Positions 47,290 through 58,320 of a stretch of DNA of 64,000 nucleotides are shown one piece after another. Source of the stretch: Brachionus manjavacas (taxonomy: Eukaryota > Rotifera > Eurotatoria > Ploima > Brachionidae). The notes under the pieces were generated by a model. It was not told where the DNA came from. It ran no database searches and saw nothing but the letters and a program-made list of their open reading frames with translations. The translations under genes were made by a program, and so were the position numbers. Within the stretch, counting starts at the first letter, position 1. Every line of letters starts with the position of its first letter. The stretch spans positions 6,386,001-6,450,000 of the forward strand of contig JAHQIY010000003.1 in NCBI GenBank assembly GCA_019054805.1. Reading direction: 5' to 3'.

Positions 47290-49050
47290 GTTATATTTAA
47301 TCGATCTCTGTTTTGATTAAGACCCCATTTTCTGTTTGACAATATCTTAATAATATTTAGCCTTTTATTGCATGTTCTTTAATTTCGTTAGTTTCTTCTA
47401 TCAGTATATTAAATTTAGCTTAGAATCAAATTTAATACCAAGAAACTTGATTTCTATTTGGCTCACTTTTCAATTTCCATAAATTTTTAAGTTAAGATTA
47501 TCTCTCTCTTTTTTGTACCTAGAAAAAACTACTGAATACGACTTTTCAACTGATATTCTCATTTTCCACTTAATAAGCCATTGTTCTAGTTCGTTGGTGT
47601 ATTTATTAATCTTATTTTCTAGGTTCCCCTTTTTGCGGTAAATGAAAAATGTAACTAGATCATCTGCGAAAGGCAGAGAGTATTCATTATTTGTTTTGTT
47701 TCTTTTGGGGATGCTATTAATGGAGATACTAAATAAAAGAGGACTGATTACTGAGCCTTAAGGGACACATGCAGTTGCTTGGTATTCTTCGCTCAGGTGG
47801 TCATTCACATTTACCTTTAATGTCCTGGTATCTAAAAAGGATCTAATCCAGTTATTCAAGTAATGAGGTGGATTCATTTTAATCAATTTAAAAAGTAAAC
47901 CTTCAAGCCAAACCCTATCGAAGGCTCTTGAAATATCAAAAAAAAGGCCACATACTCTTTTTTTCTATTAAATTATTTCACAATTTTTTGAATTGAAAAG
48001 AATAGATTATCTGATATTAGCCGGTGTTTCCTAAATCCAGACTGCTCCTGGATAAGAAGTGAATTTTGTTCCAAAAAATTGTATAATCTTGAATAAACTA
48101 TTCTTTCCAGTAACTTTCCTAAACAACTCTTCAAGCTATAATTGAAAAAATCTTGTAAAGAGGCCTTTTTTTGAAGCATAGTAATGTTCGAAGTTTTCCA
48201 CACTTTCGGAACTCAACCTTCTCGAAGAGATAAGTTAAAAAGTTCTGTGATTTCTATTAATAAATTTTTAGGTAAGTTTTTTAACATTATATTATTAATT
48301 TAGTCAGGTCCTAATGTCGCATCATTTTTGAATCTTTTTAAAGCCATAATTAATTCATTTAATCAAATTGGATCAATAATATCACACTGGTTATTCTAAA
48401 GAATTCAGAGTTAGAATTAAGTCTCATTTCTCAGTATCAATTAGATCAGAATTAGGACTAAATATTGAAAATAAGAGTTCTCCGAAGTATTTTCCCTTTG
48501 CTTCATTAGTTTTGAATTCCTTGTTATTTAAAATCAAATTTGGGATTAAATTTGATCCTTTTTTTGTTCTAAATTTATTTATTTTTTTCCAAAAAGGTCT
48601 ACTTGTCAGTGGGTTTTTTTCCCAACTTCTCGATAAAATCAAACCAATACTGATTCCAGAATTCTTTTAAAGATGCCTTTAACTCGATTAAATTTTTGCT
48701 TGAGCTTTTGACAGCGAGTTTTTAGGAAGTTTCTTCTTACTTTCCTATGTTCAATTATCAGAAAAACAATGCTCGGGGGAAGACTGGAAAACAAAGAAAA
48801 ATCTTGTGTAAATTCAATTCCTTCTTTAATTAAATTAGTAACTCCTCCTCCATACTTGTTGCGTGGTTTTGTTGCGAACTGATAATTTTGAAAATCAAGG
48901 TAAATATTTGCCTCACTCAAATCTATTTAAATTCATTGAGCAAAACAATGTTGGGACATTTTTGAGCTAAAAAATTGCCTAAGAGATTAAGCCTACTAGG
49001 TAAATGAAGTCCAATGTGTAATTACTTACCTGTTCTTAAAAGAAGATTGA
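47290..49050 (-). mobile_element. Second copy of the jockey/CR1-like LINE, decayed
   Basis: Same family as 32406-34540. From high to low coordinates: CPNIVLLNEFK (endonuclease start, about 48960), KYGGGVTNLIKEG and VRRNFLKTRCQKLKQ (48880-48700), KNPLTSRPFWKKINKFRTKK (48620-48555), SCLGKLLERIVYSRLYNFLE then QSGFRKHRLISDN (about 48135-48010), FADD in place of YADD (about 47670), and a C-terminal part ending near 47290. The last ~400 bases present in the first copy are absent, unusual for LINEs, which normally lose the 5' end. A SINE lies next to the break. Stops and frameshifts throughout. Confidence 0.85.
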
Positions 49051-49066
49051 CTTGATAGATTTTTCT

Positions 49067-49312
49067 TTATTTTATATTTGAGTTTGACTGTTTTTGTATT
49101 AAATAGGTATTGTTTTCATTTAATGTAGGTCCTAAATTGTTGTCTTGAAATACGTCATTAAGGACACATTTTTCTTCATCATTAGCTTGATCTTTTAGTT
49201 TTTTCGATTCTGCTGTTTGTGAATCGTCGGATTCTGAAACGCACTTGATTTGCTTACTTGTATGAACATTTGTAAAGAGGGGCTTTTTTGATTGATCCCT
49301 TAATTTTTCCAA
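49067..49312 (-). pseudogene. 81-codon hydrophilic frame upstream of the LINE remnant
   Basis: MEKLRDQSKKPLFTNV... QTAESKKLKDQANDEEKCVL, polar and protein-like. It lies just 5' of and in line with LINE copy 2, so it may be part of the LINE N-terminal or ORF1 region. No family recognised and no splice partner seen. Confidence 0.35.
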
Positions 49313-49320
49313 ATTTGAGC

Positions 49321-50463
49321 AGTTAACTTGTTCGCAATCTTTTTTTCAATTGTCACCATTTATTTCGATTGAAAGCTTATAATTATTATATTTATTTTTT
49401 AATATTTTCGTTCTAAAAATACAGAAAAAGAAATTAAATATAAATTATTTAAAATATAAATTACAGAAAAAGCAGACTGTGGTAACAGTTGAAATCATAT
49501 TTGAAATTATATTTTGATAATTATAAGATTTGTTTTTAATTTATAAGCCAATTTTTTTTTAATTGAAATTTAAAAAAAATTGGGTTGAAACCGAGTCTTA
49601 GGTACTGGACTTTATACGCCAGACGCACGGGATAATTTGCAAGGATTAACGGTAGGTTTTACCATTCCTATAGTTTTAAAGCCCAATCTATTGTCCACAT
49701 CTTTAACAAAAAAAATGGGTTCATTAGTTTAATTCATAAGTCAGGCTCCTATCCATTTTGAAATTATGATTCCTTTTTAATATATTGTCCATAACCAGTA
49801 AAAAGTATTAACGAAGAAAGGTTGAAGCAAGGTCTCATTTTAGGGATCGGTTTTGGGTTAAACTGAAAAGTTTTTTAAGGTCGTTAAAAACCGTTTAATT
49901 AAGAACGAATAAAAAGTTCAAAAAGTTCAGAAAAGATTGTAACTTTATAATATTCTTATTTGTCTTTATCTAAAAAATAATTCATCTGAGTGACTAATTT
50001 GAAATTTAAGAAAATAAAAAATTGATTCTACTATATTTTACTTGATTAACATTTCTATATTTAAATCTAGTATTTTTTTAGATTATATTGAATTTTTTTG
50101 AGATAAAAATAGAAAAAATTATGTATCTAATTTTGAAAAAATTAGAAAATTTCTTTAATAAGGTTTAAAGAAATAAAATGGTGTATTTACTCATACTCTG
50201 ATTTTTCTCACAATTGTAATCATTTTAGCAATATTTCAATACCACACTAAATCAGACATTAGTCTGATTTAAAACAACAAGATTAATAATAAGAAAAAAA
50301 TACGAAAATTTATTCAAAAAATTACGCCTAGCTCGGCGATAATAAAAAATAAAAAAATTAACTCAAAAAGTTTATTAACACAATTTTTTTAATTATTAAT
50401 AGATTCAAATAAATTTATAAAAAAAATACAAAAAATACTAATCGATAATTTTGTACATTTCAT
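49321..50463. other. AT-rich spacer
   Basis: No exon found. It should contain the 3' UTR of the minus-strand gene ending at 50464. Confidence 0.45.
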
Positions 50464-51037
50464 TTATAAAAAATTTAAGAGAGAATTTTTCAAATTTATT
50501 TCAGTGATTTTCAAGTTTTCCAAAGTTGTTTCGAATGAATTTCTCAAAATGAACCATGCGGTTTCAGTAGCATTTTGGTCAAGCTTTTCCAGAAACAAAG
50601 AATTGATAAAATTTTTTCCATTGTAGAATACGGGTATTCCATTCACAGTCAAAAAACTTGTCTCATTGTAGGTACGTTGATCTATCGACGAAATTGTTTC
50701 GTTAATTAGTTCTTGATTGTGAATGACATTAGCAATCGATTCATTTATTAATTTCTGGCTCATTAAATTGCTAGCCTTAATTTGAAATTGTATATTTTCA
50801 TTTAATTTCTGTTCCATGTCCTTTATCTGTGCCTCAACTTAAATTTTTATTATACATAAATTCAAGTTATCGTAAATAAAATTCTATATTACATTCATCT
50901 TCAAAAATAGACTTGGATATTGAGATGGAATTTACAGTTGACGCAATGGCTAAAATTTGATTGATTTAAAGTTATTTCAACATAAGCCGATAAAATTTAC
51001 CAAGTATTGAAACTAGCAGCAAAAGATTTTTGAGCAT
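50464..51037 (-). CDS. Small secreted helical (coiled-coil-like) protein, 155 residues
   Basis: Three exons: 51037-51001, 50949-50893 and 50837-50464, with introns of 51 and 55 bases, GT..AG, both in phase 1. The joined frame is open for 155 codons. Exon 1 begins at ATG with a typical signal peptide, MLKNLLLLVSILAIAST. The mature part is rich in Asn, Glu, Gln, Ile and Leu with heptad-like spacing (DMEQKLNENIQFQIKASNLM, SIANVIHNQELINETISSID) and then a compact segment with FLTVNGIPVFYNG. It has no Cys after the signal peptide and two or three NxT/S glycosylation sites. I do not recognise a family. The frame of exon 3 alone looks like an isolated 117-codon gene; the two short upstream exons add the signal peptide and make secretion likely. 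It lies between LINE remnants but shows no stop or frameshift. Confidence 0.75.
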
Positions 51038-51970
51038 TTTTGAAAAATTTGAACTTTATAAAATTTCAATTACTATTATTTAAATACTGTATATTTGAAC
51101 AGGAAAGCTTAGTAGAAATAATTGCTTGAAAAGTTAAATTTTTCAAACATATACAGTAAGAAATATAGGGGTATAGCAATAAGTGTGATCACTAGATTTA
51201 TAAATTTGAATTTTTTTCAAAAGAAATTAGAATCTCCAAAAATATTCAAAAAAATCATCGTTCTTTTGAATATTCTTCATAAGTTTTTCAAAATTGATTT
51301 GTATGAAATAAAATTTTTATTAAATGAATGATTTTAAGCTTAATTTTTATTATTTTATAAAACATTGTCGATGATATCTTTTTTAATTAAAGATAAAAAA
51401 TTAAAGAAAAAATTTAAATTAAATCTATGTTTTAAATTTTGATGAAAGCATAAATTTGGAATCAATGAGTTATTCATGAAATCGAATTATAAATGATACA
51501 AGTCTCAAATTTAGTTCAATTTTAAAAATGCTAGAAAGCTAGAGGTTTTTTAACTACAATTTTTTAATGTTTTTTTAATTTTTCAGTAATTTTCAAAAGA
51601 AGATTCATAAAAGTTTTCTTTTCTATAAATTTTTGTAAGCGTTTTATTTTGATTTCATAAATTAACTAAAACTGTTTGAATTGTATAAAATTAAATTAGA
51701 ATGAAAAATTAATTTTCGCGAGTTGCAAAGCTACAGTATTATCTGAATTTCCAAGTCTGACTTTAAAATATTAATCTGAATGATTAAAAAGAAAAACTTT
51801 TTTGGTGTGGTAAAATTTTTTTTGTTTCCCTACCTACTCAAAGATTGAAAAAAAAAGTTGAGCTAAAATATTTCATGTTCTAAATGACATAACTTAATTA
51901 ATATGTGTATATTCTGAAAGTCTATAGTCTCATTCACAAAATGGTGTATTTTTTTAATACATTTATTTAC
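51038..51970. other. AT-rich spacer
   Basis: No supported gene. A plus-strand frame at 51122-51331 opens with TTG, has Lys/Phe/Ile-rich background composition and is not called. Confidence 0.45.
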
Positions 51971-51975
51971 TAATT

Positions 51976-53660
51976 GAATGGAAAACAGTGGAATGGAAAA
52001 ATGAATTTCTCGGACGGAATATTTATGAATGTTATGCAAGTTTTCTGAATGAGTATCTGCGACAATGTGAGAAACATGTACCAAAAAAAAGAAAGAATTT
52101 GCAAAAGTGCAAAACATGGATGAAAAACGAGGTGAATAGAGTGATAAAACTGAAGCACCCAGCTTGGTATGCAAAATTGAAACTGGATTATGAGAACAGA
52201 CTCTCTAAAAAGGCAAAAAGTGATCCAAAACTAATTTATGCTTAAGTAAGATGCAAAATGGGAGAAAAGAAAGAGATAAGATTGTTAAGAACAAAAGAGG
52301 GTGAAGTAACGAGTGACAAAAAAAATTGATTGCTGAGTTGTTAAACGATCAGTTTCATTCCGTCTTTAATAAAGAACCCAATGATACTATGCCTTTTTTT
52401 CCTTTATGAACTTCTTCTTATTTCGAAATTGAGAATGCCATGAGAGAGCTTAACGAGGATCTGATTAATCGGAGACTAAAGAAATAAGATGGCAATAAAT
52501 CGATGGGCAATGATGAAATACATCCACTGATACTGAAAAACTGCGCAAAAACGATGTCAGTGCCTTTGAAGATAATTTACGCAAAAACATTAGAGACAGG
52601 AAAGATCCCAAAAGAAGAACAATTGTGTCGCCGATCTACAAGAAGGGTAATATATTACAGCCTGTTAATTATCGACCCGTATCACTCACTTCAGTTGCAT
52701 GCAAGGTCCTGGTATTGTCAGGGACCAACAAATGTTTTACTTTCAAGGGAATAAACTTATAATTGGAAGTCAGCATGGATTTGTCCCAAAGAAGGGTTGT
52801 GTTACAAACCTACTTTAAGCGCTTGATATGATCACAATTGAGTTGGCAAAAGTAAACAGTGTGGATGAAATACTTTTAGACTTATCAAAGGCTTTTGATA
52901 CTATACCGCATCAACTACTTTATTAACTACGTGGTTATGGGTTAGGTGAGAAAATATGAAGGTGGTTAGAAGGCTTTTTGATTATGAGGACTCAGCGAGT
53001 TGTTCTTGGTGATGGAGTTTCCAGATGGTCAGGGGTACTAAGTGGAGTTCCGCATGGGTTTTTACTTGGACCCCTGCTTTTTTTCTGTTCATAAATGACA
53101 TTCCTGACTGCGTTTCAAATAGAATGGAATTGTATGCAGATGACTCAGAAATACTCGGCATAGTTAATAAAGTTTATGAGAGAGCGATGTTACAGAAAGA
53201 TCTGAATGCAGTATGTCAATGGATAGAGGTTTGGCGTATGGAACTGTGTGCTAACAAATGTAAAGTAATGCATTACGGCAGACTAAATGAAAGGCATAAA
53301 TATACACAAAAAAGCAACAGGAATGTTTTACTAACGACCACAGAGTGTGAAAGGGATCTTGGAGTGATGGTCTCATCAGATTTAAAGTGGACCCACCAAG
53401 TGAAAAGTGCTTGTGCGAAAGCGAGTAGGGTACTTGGAATCCTCAAGCGAACGTTTACAAGTACAGAGGAAAGGCTGTGGATAAGATTGTACATATCCAT
53501 GGTAAGACCTCATCTAGATTACGCAGTGCAGGTTTGGAATCCAAGTATGAAAAGGTGCAAGAGAAGGCGACAAAAATACCTTTGTCTCTAAGAAACATGT
53601 CCTATGAAATGAGCTTGACGAAATTAGGACTGACAAAGCTTAGTGAAAGAAGCTAATTTT
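51976..53660 (+). mobile_element. Decayed LINE of a different CR1-like family, plus strand
   Basis: Ordered remnants: linker region WKNEFLGRNIYECYASFLNE ... CKTWMKNEVNRVIK (51988-52245), GNDEIHPLILKNCAKTMS (52503-52556), a frame-broken NYRPVSLTSVACKVL (about 52660-52710), LSKAFDTIPHQ (about 52875), LSGVPHG..LGPLLFFLFINDIPD (about 53035-53105), the catalytic YADD (53136-53147), then WRMELCANKCKVMHYG and VRPHLDYAVQVWNPS (to ~53545) and a frameshifted VQEKATKIPLSLRNMSYEM up to ~53655. It is distinct in sequence from the two jockey-like copies and is more G+C-rich than its surroundings. At least four frame breaks show it is inactive. Confidence 0.88.
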
Positions 53661-54184
53661 TTGTTCATAATGATTTGCGAAATTGTCTTTTAATGGCGCC
53701 ATCACTGCCAAATTTGTGTAGTCAATTTTTGAAAGCTAGTTGTTTCGGCCGATTCTACGGATTTGGTTACTGACCAGATATTCGGTTTTTAAAAAAAATT
53801 AAAAATTCCTAGTTCTTGTTTTTTTCCAAATGAAATTTCGGATTTTTTGAAGATCTTTCTTTTTTTTGAAGAAATGGGTTCCATTCCGATAGTTCATTTT
53901 TGAAATGCGGTGTTATATATGTTTTAAACAGGTCTCGTCACAAATATTTGTCTCTAGAAATGGATGCATTCCTAATGCATTTCACCTAACACTAAAAGGA
54001 CTAAGTGGGTAAAATAAGAATTTATGATCTTGTCGAGATCTACCAGAATATGAAATTTTTTTCTGGCATAAGCGGAATAGGAGTTTAAAAAAAAACTACA
54101 AGAATATTTTTTTTTTAAATAAAAAATATGAACAAATTTTGCTTTTAATTTTTTTTCAATTTATTTTTCGGTTTTTGGCAGTCA
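53661..54184. other. Spacer after the LINE
   Basis: No gene recognised. The first part may belong to the LINE 3' UTR. Confidence 0.4.
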
Positions 54185-54290
54185 TTAGGCCGGTCAACCA
54201 GGCGGTCTTTTTTTAGGACAGCCAAAAATACGTATAAATTTTTGGCGGGCTGTCATTAACTTTCATAAAATTTTGAAACCAATTTCAAAA
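54185..54290 (+). mobile_element. Half copy of the hAT-like MITE family
   Basis: GGCCGGTCAACCAGGCGGTC, then GGACAGCCAAAAATACG and TTTTTGGCGGGCTGTCATTAA follow in the same order as one arm and centre of the MITE at 56439-57036 (read on its minus strand), with deletions. The partner arm is missing here; a short inverted piece lies at 46690-46730. Confidence 0.6.
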
Positions 54291-54376
54291 TTCAAAACAT
54301 TTTGAAGCTAGCAGATTCTTGTTTTTTAAAAAAACAAAATTAATTAATTAATTTATTTCATAATTTAATTTATACG

Positions 54377-54496
54377 CTTCAGATTTAAAAAGATTACACC
54401 AATATCTTTTTAAATCTGAAGTATATAGCTCCGAACAAAATTAAACAAAAATTCTAATTTTAAAAATCAAATGTAAAATAAACTTTAAATGTTGAT
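54377..54496 (-). repeat. Right arm of the large inverted repeat, with its own hairpin
   Basis: 54406-54496 is the inverted counterpart of 46366-46457. The 18-base perfect palindrome at 54377-54421 overlaps it. Confidence 0.7.
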
Positions 54497-55260
54497 CCAC
54501 TAACACACAATTCGTTATAAATTCAAGCTCGAGACAACGCTCAAACAATTCGTTTGAAATTTTGAATTCAAATTTAGCTTTGTACATTTAAATGATTAGT
54601 TTTTTCATGATTAGTTAGACTTGATTCCAATATCTCACTATTCAAAACTGTAAGATTTAAAATTTGAAAATATCGACTATTAATTCAGCGACTTTAATTT
54701 TTAGTGAATTAAAGAAAATTCAAGAGTGAAAAAAAAAATCTTTTTAAGTCTTAAAGTCAGGTCTTAAATCAATCATAAAAATATAAAAAGCTAAATTAGT
54801 ATTCAAAAAATGAAACGAATTTTTTGAGCGTTGTCTCGAGCTTCATTCAATAACGAATTCTGAATTATTGGATATTACTTAAAAAGCTAGAAAAAATACC
54901 ATATAAAAGCTAAAGAAAATTGTAAAATTGAAAAGTACAAAGAAGTTTTCAGTAATTTATTTTAAATAATGACTCAAACTAATTTAAACTTTTTTTAGAT
55001 TTAAATTGTTAAAATGTGCCAAGTTTGCTTCAATTATTTTTATCAACATTGGAATTACGATCGGTGTCGGGTCAATGCCGTAGTAAAGCACAATTCCAAA
55101 AAAATTAATCTTAAAAGATTTCTCAGAAACTCTTTTAAAATAATTAGCGTTACTACAAATATTCTGGAAGAAATACAAAAAATGTTTTCTTTTGTTTTAA
55201 CGGTTTATGGATGTTTTAAGATTTGTTGTTAATTTTTTTTTAATTATGAGAATTATATAG
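54497..55260. other. AT-rich spacer
   Basis: Contains GCTCGAGACAACGCTCAAAC (54529) and an inverted relative GAGCGTTGTCTCGAGC (54827), an imperfect pair 300 bases apart. Open frames on both strands at 54984-55232 are not convincing genes. Confidence 0.4.
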
Positions 55261-55400
55261 TAAAAAAAAACAAACAAAAAACAAACAAAAAACAAACAAA
55301 AAACAAAAAAAAACAAAAAATACAAAAAAAATAACAAAAATAAACAAGAAAAAAAACTAAAAAATAACTAAATAAAAACCAAAAATGTACATTTTGTAAA
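55261..55400. repeat. A-rich simple repeat, (ACAAACAAAAA)n type
   Basis: Almost only A and C, with AACAAACAAAA words repeated and then decaying into A runs. Simple sequence, possibly an old poly(A)-derived tract. Confidence 0.8.
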
Positions 55401-55727
55401 TAGAAAAATCAATCAATAAATTATTTTGAAAAATTTCTTTTTTATATTATTTTTTTTTAAATTAGATTAAATTCATACGCCAAATTTAATAGAACGAAAA
55501 TTTGACAAACAAAAATGGCTGCTAATTTTAGCATTTGAACTTTAATTTTTAATTTTCAAGGTCAAAAATGTTTCATTCAATTATTTACATTTTTATTTAA
55601 CAATTATCATTTTTTCTTGAATTTTTACCTAAACTCTCATTAATTTTCTCCTATTTTTAAAATTACTGTAAATGATAGCTACCATAGTGGGACTAATTTT
55701 TAGTCTCGTTCCGCAGGCCGTAGCTTA

Positions 55728-56009
55728 CCGTATTTCCTCAAATAGAAGTAACCACAAATAGAAGAAACTTGCTTGCATTTCAGTCAAAAATTTTCCTTTA
55801 TTTGAGTTATTTTTCTAGAGAATATGTGTCTTGTTTAAAAGAAAATTTATGAATCATCTCTCATGTAAAACATGCATTTTTCTAGTTTTTAATAGAAGAA
55901 AAAAATAGCTATTAATTTCTTTTAATTGAGTCACATTTTGGGAGTGAAAAATTTTCGAATAGAAGAAATCCTTTGATGACCGAACTTTCTTCTATTTGAG
56001 GAAATACGG
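55728..56009. mobile_element. 282-base MITE with perfect 21-base TIRs and TA duplication (mariner/pogo-like)
   Basis: CCGTATTTCCTCAAATAGAAG at 55728-55748 is exactly repeated in inverse at 55989-56009. Both ends are flanked by TA (55726-55727 and 56010-56011). The interior repeats AATAGAAG words and has no coding capacity. Terminal CC..GG inside a TA duplication fits pogo/mariner-type non-autonomous elements. Confidence 0.85.
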
Positions 56010-56011
56010 TA

Positions 56012-56150
56012 TATTATTATTATTATTAAATTGTGACACCGCCACCGTGAGTTGACTTGTCTTTTCTGTAAGCGTAGTAGTCAGCTAAGGATGAATTGGA
56101 GATGCTGGTAAACCATGCTTCTTTGATGAGCGATTTTACGCAATTGTCAA
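56012..56150 (-). mobile_element. LINE endonuclease-domain fragment bounded by (TTA)n
   Basis: The minus-strand frame reads CVKSLIKEAWFTSISNSSLA then DYYAYRKDKSTHGGGVTI, the familiar E[TA]W...YRKDR..HGGGV part of a LINE apurinic endonuclease domain. It then stops and runs into TTA triplets abutting the MITE. A short, dead fragment; the family cannot be assigned. Confidence 0.7.
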
Positions 56151-56438
56151 AGAAATTTTATATTCTAAATTTAAAATAATGCTGTTAAATAATTTTTTTT
56201 GTTTTTTAATCGAAAAACGATTAAAACTTAGATATTCAAATTAAAAATTACGATTTTAATTAAATTAAATTAAAAATTTAATTTGGATAATAACTGATCA
56301 ATAAACAAACAATAAATTAACCAAATAAAATAACATAAACTATTTCATAGTTTATTTATCGATAATAAATATCATTCATTTATTGTAATTAATTAACGCT
56401 TATTTTTTAATAAGCCTGACCAAGATCGGTCTCTAGAT

Positions 56439-57036
56439 TAGTGTTGGATACGGTCAAGACAAACCGGTCCAATACACGGACGGTTTTTGCGGTCATTTGG
56501 CCAGTCAGCCAGGCAATCTAATTTTTGGACCGCCAAAATAAACGCTCTAAATACGGGCGACCAATAAACCGGACAATTTTTTGGCGGGCGGTATTTTGGC
56601 CGGTCTATTTTTTTGGCCGCCAAAAAATACGGTCAACAAAAAAAGAAAAAGGGTCTGAAAAACGGCCTAAAAATACGGACGGTCAAAAATGCAGCCAAAT
56701 TTTTGGTGGTTAGCCACAATTGATAATTTTTTCGAAACAATGTTTTTAATTTTTAAAAAAATAACTAATTAAAATGATAAAAAATATTTTTTATTTTTCA
56801 TTTTATTTTTTTTATTTTTCAAAATTTTACAATAAATTTAATGACCGCCAGCCAAAAAGTTGGCCGGTTTGGTCGCCCGTATTTTGAGCGTTTATTTTGG
56901 CGGTCCAAAAATTAGATCGCCTGACTGACCGGCCAAATAACCGCCCGCTTAAAGGTTGTCCGGCTAATGCAGACACGGTCACAGTTTCTGAAAATTTTGG
57001 CCGGTTAAGTGTCCGCTTGTACGGATCCCAACACTA
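56439..57036. mobile_element. hAT-like MITE with long TIRs and 8-base target duplication
   Basis: The termini are TAGTGTTGG and its inverse CCAACACTA. Similarity continues inward for roughly 150 bases with indels (e.g. ATCTAATTTTTGGACCGCCA and ATACGGGCGACCA on both arms), flanking an AT-rich core at about 56720-56840. The flanks are CTCTAGAT (56431-56438) and CTCTAAAT (57037-57044), 7 of 8 identical, of the nTnnnnAn form preferred by hAT transposases. No transposase frame; open frames on it are incidental. It is strikingly G+C-richer than its surroundings. Confidence 0.85.
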
Positions 57037-57044
57037 CTCTAAAT

Positions 57045-58320
57045 GTCAAAATGACCGATTTATCAATAGGTCTAACGAGAAGATTGTACAGACAAGCCCA
57101 AGGGTACTAATGTCAACGTTACAAGCAAGATAATTTCTCCTTCCTTACTTGAATGTACGAATCTCCTCTGCTTTTTTTGATTATTCCTACCGATTTTAAA
57201 TCAATTTTAAAATACATATCTAAAAATGATTTTTAATTAAAAATAACAAAAAAAATAAAGTAACAAATACAATTAAAAAAACAAAAATTTTTCATGTATT
57301 TACCATAAATTGAATAATATGAAACAACTATAGTTAAAAAAAGAAATAAAAAATTATAAATTGCATTTTTAAAATTTTTTTTCATTTTATTTTTAAATCT
57401 CATAATATTTAAAGATGATAATATTTATTATCACTTTCTTTTCTAATATTTATAATTATTTCTTCTTCTCTTTAGAAATTGAGATTTTTAGAAAAAAATA
57501 TATAATTAAATTAAAAATAAAGATTTATAAATATATAATTTTTTCTATTTTCTTTCTCTTTATTTACTGTTATAAACTGAATAATGTTATTTAATTGCTT
57601 CTGAAAATTAACTTTAGATCTTATATTCAAAAAAATTTGTATTTTTTATTTTGTGTTTGTATCACTTTTAACAATTTTGCTATTTTTTTTTCTTAATATC
57701 AAAAAAAAATACACCTATTGTCAGTGTTTTTGCCTCTTTTATTTTTTATTAATAACATAGCTAATTATTATATTCAAAAATATGATAGTACAGTGCAATT
57801 ACTTCGCAGAGTTTTTTAGTTGTGTAATTTCGAATTTAGCAAAGTTGCTTAAATATTGAGCGATTTACAGAACTTAATTGTCTCTTTTGTTAAAAAAAAT
57901 AATTCAAATTTTTCTGAATTGAATCGATCAAATTGAAAAAACTCACAATCCCACGAAACAAGTAATTAGAATCATTGATTGGTACTTTATTTTCTTTTTT
58001 AAAAATTTACAAAACAATATAAAAAAATTGCTTCTATATCACAGAAATTTTATTTTTTATTAAGTAAAAAATTCAAGATATACTGTTCTATAATTCTCTT
58101 AAAATATATTCTCTATAATAAAATATTAAGAAATAAAAATTTGCTAAAAAACCAGAATAAAATTAGTATTCTTATCTCATTGTGTTAACAGACCGATTGA
58201 TTTCAGGTTAGAAATATACACATTGAATTCATTTATTTAATAATAATAGTAAAAAGTAAGAAAAAATAATTTTAATGGTTAATTAATTTTATTTCTAGTT
58301 TAGTTAATCACAATCTGGAT
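57045..58320. other. AT-rich spacer
   Basis: The first ~110 bases (CTAACGAGAAGATTGTACAG ...) are slightly G+C-richer and continue the pre-insertion sequence of the hAT-like MITE. No gene recognised in the rest. Confidence 0.4.

Noticed and set aside
54984-55232. Open frames on both strands
   Set aside because: The frames on the two strands and a third shifted one all look partly hydrophobic. No start/splice combination is convincing.
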